A stretch of DNA of 64,000 nt from contig NC_054751.1 of the NCBI RefSeq assembly GCF_018143015.1, positions 33,060,347 through 33,124,346 of the forward strand. Direction: 5' to 3'. The notes below the pieces were generated by a model. The model was not told the DNA's origin, ran no database searches, and saw only the letters and a program-made list of their open reading frames with translations. The translations under genes were made by a program, and so were the position numbers. Source of the DNA: Lytechinus variegatus. Taxonomy: Eukaryota; Echinodermata; Echinoidea; Temnopleuroida; Toxopneustidae. Numbering within the stretch: the first letter of the stretch is position 1; every line of letters begins with the position of its first letter. Shown piece by piece: positions 1 to 9,910 of the stretch.

Positions 1-289
1 TTTTTTTTTCGCCGGTGAAGTGAGGAATGCGAGGCGGAGAAGTTCGCCGGTGAAGTTCGCCGGTAAAAAATGAAGAGGGCAGCGTGAAAGAGGTACACTA
101 AGGCAAGTACAGAAAATATAGAAATTATGATATCAGATACACCTGTTAGGGATGTATATATTAAAGAGTTGGTCTTTTATCCTTTAATCTTTTTCATAAG
201 TTTTCAGATGCGTGTGTTGTCAGTCTAATGAGTATAAATATCAGCTGTTGGATCAGCAAATAACTCATTTATTTTCTCTTTCCATACAG
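1..289. other. Upstream flank / 5' intron of CREBRF
   Basis: No coding sequence seen. The first 70 bases repeat a short GC-rich motif (TTCGCCGGTGAAG-like) about three times. A polypyrimidine stretch ending in CATACAG at 289 is a good splice acceptor directly before the exon holding the CREBRF start codon. So this stretch is probably the end of a 5' intron and the promoter lies left of the window. Confidence 0.5.
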
Positions 290-296
290 TGTAACC

Positions 297-1502
297 ATGG
301 AGATGTATGATGACTATGGCCAGTCAGACATTTTCAGCAACCTGACAAATCCTGAGCATGCTCTTCAATCACCCAACGCCCTCCTGCTCTCGACCTCACA
401 GAATATCTACATGTATGAGCAGGATTGCAATCCATCCAGTACTAAACAGGAGTCTGTGCCAGGAAAAGCTAGTTGCGTAGGTCTCAGTGATAATGTCTTT
501 GAGTTTCCGAACCCGGAGGAGATGGCACAGCTGGGATGTAGTCCGGTGGTCGATAACTGTTGGCCTGACACCCCCCTCCTAGCTGGGTCCCTTGATGGCT
601 CCCTCAATGAGAGTGGAGTGTGCTTCAGCTGGGACCTGAGTGACGATGACCAGGAAGGATTGTTCCCTGTTGATGCCAGTCCATTCTGTTCTGCACCAAC
701 ATTGGCAGAATTGAACCTTGAGGATACACAGTCTGTTGACAATGGTGTGATTGGGAAGAGGAAGGCAGAGGATCAGTCCTTGACATCGATGATGCCATTA
801 GGCCAGCAAGAGATGTCTTTGTCACCGCAGAGCTGGAAACGAGTCAAGACAGAGGCTGTAGAGTTGGCTAGTGTAGACAAGAGGACAAAGACATCAGATG
901 TACCTAAGCTGAGCAGTTCAAGACCAGGATTGTCTAGGAAATCCTCCAAAACAAAGTCATCAAAACCTCTCACGCCAAAGAACGGCAGGACACACGAGAG
1001 CTCTAAAACGTCTGCAGATGCGAAAAAGTCTGCTTTATCATTCAGGAAAGTGCATCCATCCAAGATAGATTTCACAGAGTTATTCTGGAAGCGTTACAGG
1101 AGCAGAGAATCAATTCCGTCCCCAACCAAAGAGATGTCTCGCAGTGAACTGATTGCCAGGACTCCAAACCCATTTGGTAATAGGAGATTCCTGGGAAGGA
1201 ATGCATTGCTGAAAGTCAAAACACAGTCATCTCCTAAGGTGGCTCAGACCCCGAAAACAGTTGGAAGAACAGTCAAGCCCAAAACAAACCACAGGGCCAG
1301 AACTAAGAAACCTAGTACTGTGGCCCAGAAAAAGAAGAAAAACAAGCCTCTAGCCCTTGTGACTTCAGACGATTCAAGCCAGGATAGGCTTTGGAATGAT
1401 CTGAAGGTATTCATGTATGGTGATCAGGATCGATCTTCAAAGAAAAAGACGATTGCTCCTCATAGGACTCTACTGCCTGAGCTTGATTTGAAATCAGAGT
1501 CG
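297..1502 (+). CDS. CREBRF: CREBRF coding exon 1 (402 codons)
   Basis: Exon runs from the acceptor at 288-289 to the donor GTAAGTGT at 1503. The frame stays open to a stop at 1541, but the acidic region and bZIP lie in later exons, so the donor at 1503 is used for the full product. It ends in phase 0 after Ser. Reading through would give a 414-residue protein without a bZIP domain; nothing here shows that this form is made. Confidence 0.92.
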
Positions 1503-4500
1503 GTAAGTGTACACACGCATTCAACTCAGTACCAACCATAAAAGGGGTGTGTTGAGTCTAAAATGATGGAAATTTGCAACTGGTTTTTAATGTGACACGT
1601 GGAAGAACATTCATGTGGTGATGGCTTATATGAGTTTTATGCCACACACAACTGGGAAATTTAGTGAAATGTTTAGTTAGACTGAAATTTCTGTTAAACA
1701 CCCCCCCCCCTGCTCCACTATGTTCAAAGATAATTATACCTCAATTATCTATTACCATGACTCCATGACATAGTTCAGTAATGAAATTTGCTTTTAAAGA
1801 ATCTGCTTGTTACTAACGTGAGACATATTAAACCCTAGAAATAATCCTTATTGTCTCATCATTTTGAAAGAAATCTCCATTGCAACCCTTACACATTTGT
1901 TGTGTATTTAAAAAGAGATATCTCTGGAGCAATTGTTGCAACTGAGTCAAATTCTCAGATCAAGACATGGGAATCAGAGTATTATTATTTTTTTAATGAG
2001 GGGGGGGGTCTATTACAATCTCTTCATCTTTTTCTGTCTGTATATCATCTGTATATGAATTGTACATAAACCTTGAATGTTAACTTCAATCAATCAATCC
2101 CTATTCCAGTCATCCAGTGCCATTTCAGAACCATCATTTCAATTGGTTTATTTGTAATTATCATTCACATACTTGCTTGTTGGCATTATTGTACAGGTTG
2201 AATGGATGGAGCCTATTGAGGGTTATTGAGAAATAGAATTAATTCTCCCTTTGCCTAGAATTCAATTACATTATGCAAGCTTTTAACCTTATAGTATTCT
2301 TTCAGGTTTGCAATTTTATAGTCTGCACAGATGTCAAACAGCTGTGCAATTTTTTTTCTGTGGTTGCTTTATCAAATTAATTTCCTGTCAATTTGTGCTC
2401 TCTCTCTTACTATTATTTGCCCCCCCCCCCTCATCTTGAATGAAGTTTGGCGTATAACAAAACAGTTTTTTTAATTTGTAAAACATCATAAAAGAGAAAT
2501 AATGGGATAGAACCATTGTCTCATGCATGCTAACTCATGACTTCTATGGCAATTCAATGTAATTTAACCAGCCAGTTTATATCGACATAAAAAATATATA
2601 GACAACCTGTGTGATAAAGAAATGCTAGAGTAGTTCCACAGCATCAATTAATAGTTTGGGTAATTGTATAGAGCAGGGACATGAGAGGGAAAGCAAGTTG
2701 GTATGGATTGATCAGTAGGAAATTGAAATATGTGCAATTGATTATGCTTGTGTTTCCTAATTTACAGGAAACCTAGCCCTGAATAAAAAACAATCATATG
2801 AACTGGATGGGGTTTTCCCTTCTTTTACAAATTTGTTACTGAAAGGATAGAAGTATTTCTCACATTATATTGGCAATACCTGAACTTGACATGACATTAT
2901 GATTGAGGAGCATTTCAGAATACGACACCAGAGGATTAAGTCATTCGTTCTGTGGTTGAAATAAGATCAGTTAGTGATATGTTTAACATTTTGAACTATA
3001 TGTTGGCATTGAAAAATATTTATTGAAGGACAGGAATATAATACTCTTTTTGGGTTGTTTTTATTGTGGAAATATTCTTGTCAACGTTAAAGGGATGATC
3101 CAGGCTGGAGATATTTATATCTCGGTATGTCCTTATGAATATTCATTAGGTGGGCTGATGATGTCATATTCCCACTTGTTCTTTTGTATTTTATTATATG
3201 AAATTAAGTTTATTCATTTTTTTTATACCAAGAACTAAAACAATTGGATTGGCAACTGATTAAGTGCATTAGTTATTTATTACCACACCTTATTTCATCA
3301 TAATAGGTACACATCATTTACACATGTATGAAAATATGAAACATTTATGATTTCATGTAATAACATAAGAAAAAGGAAAGTGGGGATGTGACATCATCAG
3401 CCCACCTAATGAATATTCATGATGATGTGCATATATAACTGTTAGCACAAAACTTTAAGATTCAATAACTTCATGTTGTTATCAGATCTTTATGAAATTT
3501 TCAACATTTTACTCTGTGAATTTTACTCTATTTATTCAGATATAAATATTTTCAGCCTGGGCCATCCCTTTAATGCTTAATATGTGACCTTCAGATGTTG
3601 AAGGTCACATATCAATCATGACTAAGCCTGAAACAAAGGTCAATTAATACAACTGTGTACCCCGGGGGGGCCACTTACATTGACGAGTGGATACCATGCG
3701 CAACCAAAAAAACACGTAAAAAGGATGTCCTTTTCACGATAGGGCACGTTACGTACGTAACGTGAAAAGGGTGTCAAAAACACAAAAATAATGAAAAAAG
3801 GGTATCTATTTCGCTAGGAAAATTACGTGTTTAGGGTCAAATTTGCGGGGATGATAAAACAAAATTAAAATGTTTTATAAAGGATGTCCTTTTTGCCCCA
3901 ACACTACTGCCCGAATTCACAAAGGAGGTTTAAACCCCGAGGGGGTTTACCACCAAAAACCAGGAGCTAGGTTTTTCGTGAATTCGGGCCTACGTGTTTA
4001 GAGTCCTATTTGCGCGAGGTGTAAAGGTGGGGTCGTACTAAACCAAAATTAATAAGGTAAAGCCGACAACCAAAGGACCCGTAACTATAAAACATTCCTG
4101 TACTTGTTTAGGGGTTCATTTCAGGGAATATTTGCCAAGAGTATCGATTTGTTTCCAATACTTGTTAAGGGTAGGGTTTCACACGCCAATACTTGTTAAG
4201 GGGTGCATTTTCAGAATATGGAAATTACGTGTTTAGGGTGCTTTTCGAGACCCCATGGTCGCGCATGGTATCCACTCGTGAATGGAAGTGGCCCCCCGGG
4301 CTGTGTACTGCTAGTAAATACATGTATCAGGTGTTTTCACATCGACCCATAAAAATCACACAAAAAAAATTGTAAAGTTTTCTCATTAGGAATCAACAGA
4401 ACAGAAAATACCCACAATTACATGTAAAGAAGGTCATTTTAGAAATTACTAGAATTACCTTAATTGCAGGGTTTTTTTTATTGGGATGTTTGTTTGATTG

Positions 4501-7500
4501 TCAATTCAACCAAATTAAGAGTGCTGTGATGTGAGGCAAGGAGAATGCACACTCATCGCTACAAGGGTTTAGCCTGCAGGCACAGACTTTTATATTTGAC
4601 ACTTCAACCAATAACAGGTCTAGAGTAAAGACTAGACTCCAAAGACTCTTGTCTGTGAGCCAGCCACAGTACACAGTGAATCTAGTCTCAATACTTCAGA
4701 CTCTATACTATGTACTGTGCGAATTGCGAAAAAAACCAAGGGTCTATGCCTGCGGAAAAACGGGTATGAGTCTTGTCACTGGCTCAGAAACTGCTCAAGA
4801 GAAATTTAATTATTCTAGGCAGGCAGGTGTGAATGCATGCACTTTATTAAATGATTGGGTACTCGGAGGCAGAATGAGCGCTTGTGGAGGAATTTCTGCA
4901 ATCAGGTGGATGTGAATTAACCTTTTCTTGCAGTGTCAGAGGAAGAGAATGGCGGAAATTTGGGGGGACAATTCTAGGGGATGCAGTTGAGTAGCATCTG
5001 CATCCCCATGTTACCAGTGAAGACAGATTTCTCTGTTTATTACTGCAATCTCAATTTACCTGATCTTTGATGTGATCTGATCTAATCCAAACCAATCCTA
5101 TGTAATCTAATATTATAATCTGGTTTTCATTATTTATCATTTTTTTCATTTTCAGAGTAAATCACCTCGGACTAACATGAGCAGTGACCCAGGCTTTGAC
5201 TCCCATGACGAGGGTCTTGGCAGTGAGAATGAAGATCATGATGACTTCGTGAGCGATGATTCTGACGACGATGACGACGATGACATCCAGGATGATGCAA
5301 GTGATTTGTCTGATGATCCTGGTATGTAATAGAGTACAAAATATTTCTGTATTGAAAAAAGTGACTCAATAATGATTTTCTGATGATTGATTGCCTAGTC
5401 GTATGTATGACTGGGACTCTTTATTTATAAAAACAGATAAAGGAAATATCTATGATTAATTAATTGTAAGAGTTTGTACATGGCTCAATCAGTCATTCTC
5501 ATTTCATTCCATTCATTTGTACACAACACTGTGTTGTAGATTGAGTCACCTGTTACTTCAATGTGTCAAAGAATTGTACCCTTCAATTGGCAAAAAGTTA
5601 TTTTTGTGATATTCTTGATGGAGAGATAAGCTTGAAGGCCTATTACCTCAAGGGCCCAGGTTGCCTTGATGATCCTGAAGTTTGTGTGATTTAAGGTATA
5701 GAATCATCCCAGCAGGCAATTTCATAATCATTCATTGTTCATATGCAACAGGGCTACCATCGACAAGCACGAAGCACTCCTCGGGAAAGGATTCCGCCGG
5801 TTCTTTGGCAACCAGACGTAGAAGGGTCAAGACACGACGCAGCGAGTACGACGACTTCACCCCTAACCCTCGCAAGCTCCTGAACATTGGCCATGAACTC
5901 AACAAGCTGAACCTAACGATCAGCTCGCTTTGTCCAGGTAACGAAGCATCAAATGATGAGAAGAATCAAACTAGAAGGGAGAAAAACAAGCTAGCATCAA
6001 GGTAAATATTCCTTACTCTTACTTTATTTTTTATTGTTTTGGGTATATGAATTAATTGTTAATGAAGTTAAAGTCCAAACTTTAATCATACACTTTCTGA
6101 AAATGTGGTTATATTATGAAAAGAAGAGAAAACAAGTCAAGTGAATCACACACAAATTACTTGCATGTTGGCAAGAAGGAGGAGAAAGAAGAGGAAAGCC
6201 TTGAAGCTTTTTATTAAAGAATTGATTTTGTATTTCATATTATCATGATTTTATTATTTTTGGTGTAAAAAACATTTATCAAGCTTGTAAATTTATGTTG
6301 TGCAAATGATTTCAGCATTCTAATATGCACTCACAAACATTGTAAGATTTGTTTTTCTTTTTTTTTTAAAGAAAAACTAACTGAACACATTAATACGAGA
6401 GTGTATACTATTAAGTATCCTTGAGTAAACAATTTTCCAGAGATTCAATGGAAACAATATTTAAGAGTCACTACACCTCGGAATGCTAGATGTACTACAA
6501 AATATTTCACATTATTGAATCTTTTATTCAAAGCTTTGAAAAAGGGTACCATGAAGTCTGAGATTCAAAATTACAAAGAGGTTTATCTAAGTCCAAGTTT
6601 AATGCCTTCCAGTATGTTTAAGACTTAGCATTTACAGGTAAAGTGTGCTGGTTTGTTAAGTTCAAACCTTTCCCATGGTTATCTATAGGCCTCAAAGATA
6701 GCCATCATGCCTGTAAAACCAAATGTCATTTCATTCACTTCTATAATGCCTACATATGAATGATCATTTTGAAGGTTTTATCAGATTTGATTAGATTACC
6801 TGTGTGAAAAATTACACAGTTAGATTCCTCCTGATGTGATATTAACACAGGGCATATGTTATTATGATATTCAGTTTCATTTTTAGAAAAGTGGTGAAGT
6901 ACTTTAACAATACAAACTTTTATGCACCTGTACATTAATTTTATTAATTGAAGACCTTTTCAGAATGTGTTTAATTGAATTTAGCTAAAATCATTTGAAT
7001 AATTAGATTTATCAAGCTTTTTCCTCATAAGTGTGGGATTGGGTAATATTCTGTCAGATTCTCCTTACATAAAGAAGAAGCAATGTGATATGTCTGTTAT
7101 AATTACCCCATTTCCACCTCTCATCATATTCCTGTCACTCTAGGGCATGCAGACTCAAGAAGAAAGCCCAGCATGAAGCTAACAAGGTCAAACATTGGGG
7201 GCTCGTTGAGGAAGCAAGTAAGATCTATTATTCTTTCCTTCTATTCTGGAAAAGACGCTATATAAATCCCATGTATCATTATTATTATTGTTATTATCAT
7301 CATCATCATCATCATGATCATGATCATCATCATCATCATTATTATTATTGTTGTTGTTATTGTTATTATTATTATTATTGTTGTTATTATTCTGGTCTAT
7401 TGCCACTTGGTCTAATTTCATTTGGTCTGATCCCACTAATTCAAGTTAGTCTTATTCCAATCGGTCTAGTCCCTCTTGATCTAATTCAAGTTAGTCTTAT

Positions 7501-9910
7501 TCCAATCGGTCTAGTCCCTCTTGATCTAATTCAAGTTAGTCTTATTCCAATCGGTCTAGTCCCTCTTGATCTAATTCAAGTTAGTCTTATTCCAATCGGT
7601 CTAGTCCCTCTTGATCTAATTCAAGTTAGTCTTATTCCAATCGGTCTAGTCCCTCTTGATCTAATTCAAGTTAGTCTTATTCCAATCAGTCTAGTCCCTC
7701 TTGATCTAATTCAAGTTAGTCTTATTCCAATCGGTCTAGTCCCTCTTGATCTAATTCAAGTTAGTCTTATTCCAATCAGTCTAGTCCCTCTTGATCTAAT
7801 TCCCTTTTGGGCCTAATCCTACTTCAGTTACAAACATTAAAAAAAAAATGATAACTATTTGGTCGTATTGCATGTCACGTAGACCATTTATGATTTCATA
7901 AACTTCCAGTTAGGCTCTACCCATTTTGTCTCATTTCTATAAAGCGAACTGGTCCTATGTTCTCCTTGTCCCCGTCTTACAAAGAGTTACAATTGACCTA
8001 ATCAACCGCGACTATGGAAAGCCAGCAACACCAACATCTAAAATGCATATTTATTCAAAATATTTTCCAGACAAGATGTATATCATGCATTCATTGTTTT
8101 CTTGAAAATTCAGAGTGCTCCTCTTTGTTAACAAAAGGACATTGTGCAATCTTCCTGCAGAAAAAAATATGACATTGATGGATTTCCATATATTATAGCT
8201 GAGGTTGATCAGATTAATCATAACTATCTTTAAGACAGGCCCCAGATGATCATGAAAGGTAAATGCTAGTTTTGGTAACGATATCAAAATGAGTTCGTAC
8301 AGAATCCAATGAAATGATCACCAAAGTGTCTGTTTGTATAAATAAAACGCATGTGCCAAAGGATTCCGGAAGAAATTGTGTAATTGCTGAGAAATCAGCA
8401 AATAAAGCACAGGATTCGGGTAGGGCGTCGGGCCCGACGCTCTAAGCAATAATTATACATTGTCCCACGTGCGCTTATCTGTGTTGGGGTTCTTCGGTGT
8501 GAACATTTTTCAGCGTAGATTTCAAGATTTCACAAAGTTCAGTTAATGTAACTGTACCAGACCTAGATCCTCGATGATATACTGACAAGCCTTGTTTTAC
8601 AGACTTTTTCATGAAATCAGTGTTTACTGCAACTACTGGAATTTCTCTTTAAACAAAATGAGAAAAAATATGTTAGATTGAATTATTGGAATAATTGAAT
8701 TAAATCTATAGGAACTGTCTCATGAAAGTTTTAGCACTTACGTTTTAGTGAGTATGATATTTAGGAGCATAAGTTTCCTTCATAGCATCACCCTTCAAAA
8801 TTGAGAAGTGTTTATAATGTAATGCCCATGTATACATGTGTCGTTGAAGACATGGATGTGGCTACAGTGTGAAGAACCTGTAATTAATGTGATTTATTTT
8901 TTTTTCTCTCTGGTTGCAGAGCAACTAAAGCTTGTTCTTGGGAGCATGAGAAAGGAAATGATCACCCGTCTTGATAGGCCCAAAGCATCATGGGATTACA
9001 GCCTTGGGGCCAAACTTGATCATCTAATCAAGAATTCTCTTGGTACGTTCATTTCCTCTCTATTTTTACCAACTTGATGGATATGCTTGACCCTTGTATG
9101 ATATAATGATTAAAATAGAAGATGTTTTGCTTCAGATTGGATATTACTTTGGACAGTACTTCATCCAAATTACTGTTTTATTTGATATAAATAAATACTA
9201 TAGTGAACCTTATCTTTTATTTTTTGAGAAAAGTATATATTGTATGTTGAGCAATCACTGACAATCTTCATTATAATGTAAAATAGTTTTATCTCGCAAC
9301 TTAAGCATAATGATATTCACTGAATGTATTTTATCTGTTTTTCATTTATATTTAATTATAATATAATTTATCTCGATGTCAGTCCTGGCACCTCTTTATG
9401 TTTGTTCATTCTACCATTTCAAGTGCAAAAATCCCTTTTTAATAGACTAAAAAGTAAGAAGTTAAGTACCTAACATATTTGCAAATGTTTTCTGCTTGAA
9501 ATGTCTACTGTTATCTTTTCCAATCTGGAATACAATTTAAACTCAATTATTCTCGAATTTATATTGAAATATCAGGTCCATGGCAACAACAACAGAAGCA
9601 ACCACAACTTAACAAAGTCACCAATGAAAACTGAAAACAATAAATTATAAATGGTTCAGACCAAAATTTACCATATTTTTTTCATATATTGTGAACACTG
9701 TAATATTGATTATTTCTACACTATGTTCTTTTATTTTTGTTTTCGATTTTTTTTGTATTCGATTTTTTTTTTTTAACATCATTCTGAATGAATGTTTGTT
9801 TCTATATAGGTCATATGGTAGCCGGTCATACGTCAGAGTTTGTCAATTCAGTCTTGGAGAAAACAGCCAAGGGAATCCCCCTCTCCCATCTCAGGCCAAA
9901 ACTATCCTGA
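297..9910 (+). CDS. CREBRF: CREB3 regulatory factor (atypical bZIP protein), six exons
   Basis: Exons: 297-1502, 5156-5321, 5752-6001, 7144-7217, 8920-9042, 9810-9910; phases match at every junction and the product is 639 residues, the same as my recollection of the human protein. Seen: an N-terminal Ser-rich low-complexity region with the conserved block APTLAELNLEDTQSV near residue 140; a second exon that is almost all acidic (DPGFDSHDEGLGSENED then a run of Asp); a third exon with DDFTPNPRKLLNIGHEL; a bZIP basic region NKLASRACRLKKKA split by an intron; and the C-terminal signature GHTSEFVNSVLEKTAKG. All these blocks occur in the same order in vertebrate CREBRF. In mammals the protein (also LRF) restrains CREB3 and modulates glucocorticoid receptor turnover and energy storage; a nuclear role here is inferred from homology. 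The start ATG lies 7 bases into its exon in a good context (ACCATGG), but the frame is open to the exon edge, so a further upstream coding exon cannot be excluded. Confidence 0.94.
1503..3086 (+). other. CREBRF intron 1, left part
   Basis: No recognisable gene or transposon. Contains C-runs near 1700 and 2420 and a G-run near 2002. Confidence 0.5.
3091..3569. mobile_element. TTAA-flanked MITE (Kolobok-like), copy 1
   Basis: Ends are inverted repeats starting AGGGATGATCCAGGCTG and ending in its approximate complement ...GCCATCCCT, flanked on both sides by TTAA. An internal block (GATGATGTCA, CACCTAATGAATATTCATG) is also inverted, so the element folds back. TTAA target duplications and ends starting with purine-purine-G fit the Kolobok superfamily known from sea urchins; piggyBac-type is the alternative. 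No transposase. Confidence 0.7.
3661..4300. mobile_element. 640-bp foldback DNA transposon with 8-bp target duplication
   Basis: Termini CCCGGGGGGGCCACTT and GGAAGTGGCCCCCCGGG are inverted, continuing inward through GAGTGGATACCATGCGC. The 8 bases CTGTGTAC are directly repeated at 3653-3660 and 4301-4308. Internal text consists of short repeats around ACGTGTTTAGGGT and AATACTTGTTAAGG. Eight-base duplications are made by hAT- and P-type transposases. No coding capacity. Confidence 0.75.
3909..3989. repeat. Palindromic foldback nested in the 640-bp element
   Basis: GCCCGAATTCAC and GTGAATTCGGGC form inverted ends around GAGGTTTAAACCCCGAGGGG. The ends resemble those of the larger palindrome at 14777-15184, suggesting the same family. 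Confidence 0.6.
4301..5155 (+). other. CREBRF intron 1, right part
   Basis: No gene seen apart from the acceptor at its end. Confidence 0.4.
5156..5321 (+). CDS. CREBRF: CREBRF exon 2, acidic segment
   Basis: Acceptor TTTTCAG at 5149-5155, donor GTATGT after 5321. It encodes SPRTNMSSDPGFDSHDEGLG followed by Asp/Glu-rich sequence ending in SDDPG, matching the long acidic patch that precedes the bZIP in vertebrate CREBRF. Confidence 0.93.
5322..7143 (+). other. CREBRF introns 2 and 3 (around exon 3)
   Basis: Introns 5322-5751 and 6002-7143 show only AT-rich sequence and splice sites; no repeats recognised. Confidence 0.5.
5752..6001 (+). CDS. CREBRF: CREBRF exon 3, conserved linker and start of basic region
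   Basis: Acceptor AACAG at 5747-5751, donor GTAAAT after 6001. Encodes EYDDFTPNPRKLLNIGHELN, a block nearly identical in spacing to vertebrate CREBRF, and ends with REKNKLASR, the first half of the bZIP basic region. Confidence 0.94.
7144..7217 (+). CDS. CREBRF: CREBRF exon 4, second half of basic region
   Basis: Acceptor CTCTAG at 7138-7143, donor GTAAGA after 7217. Encodes ACRLKKKAQHEANKVKHWGL; together with the end of exon 3 this gives the basic motif N-x4-R-x-C-R typical of bZIP proteins. The exon is only 74 bases. Confidence 0.94.
7270..7393. repeat. (ATT)n/(ATC)n microsatellite
   Basis: Runs of ATT, ATC and GTT triplets. They generate spurious poly-His/Tyr and poly-Asn/Asp reading frames on the two strands. 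Confidence 0.95.
7440..7802. repeat. 45-bp minisatellite, about 8 copies
   Basis: The unit GATCTAATTCAAGTTAGTCT plus 25 further bases repeats almost without change from about 7440 to 7802; copies differ mainly at one G/A (CGGTCT versus CAGTCT). Because 45 is a multiple of three the array stays open as a 15-residue repeat (LIQVSLIPIGLVPLD), but it sits inside a CREBRF intron with no start or splice context, so I treat it as non-coding. Confidence 0.95.
7968..8245. mobile_element. Foldback MITE with GTCTTACAAAG ends, diverged copy
   Basis: Left end CCGTCTTACAAAGAGTTAC and right end ATCTTTAAGACAGGCCCC are imperfect inverted repeats, with inner arms CTATGGAAAGCC and GATGGATTTCCATA. A better preserved relative is at 54698-54970. 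Confidence 0.6.
8246..8919 (+). other. CREBRF intron 4, right part
   Basis: No gene or clear repeat. A short GC-rich patch (GGGCGTCGGGCCCGACGC) near 8423 is a small perfect palindrome. Confidence 0.5.
8920..9042 (+). CDS. CREBRF: CREBRF exon 5, zipper-like helix
   Basis: Acceptor GGTTGCAG at 8912-8919, donor GTACGT after 9042. Encodes QLKLVLGSMRKEMITRLDRP and ends KLDHLIKNSLG, matching the leucine/isoleucine-spaced helix and the KLEILIKDTLG block of the human protein. Confidence 0.92.
9043..9809 (+). other. CREBRF intron 5
   Basis: AT-rich, ends in a long T-rich polypyrimidine tract before the acceptor; no repeats recognised. Confidence 0.5.
9810..9910 (+). CDS. CREBRF: CREBRF terminal exon
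   Basis: Acceptor TATATAG at 9803-9809; stop TGA at 9908-9910. Encodes GHTSEFVNSVLEKTAKGIPL, the conserved C-terminal signature of CREBRF. Confidence 0.93.

Noticed and set aside
407..1075. Minus-strand open frames opposite CREBRF exon 1
   Set aside because: Shadows of the conserved plus-strand coding exon; no homology.
7188..7816. Long open frames rich in Asn/Asp, His/Tyr or LIQVSLIPIG repeats
   Set aside because: Produced by the triplet microsatellite and the 45-bp minisatellite in a CREBRF intron; no start context, splice logic or homology.
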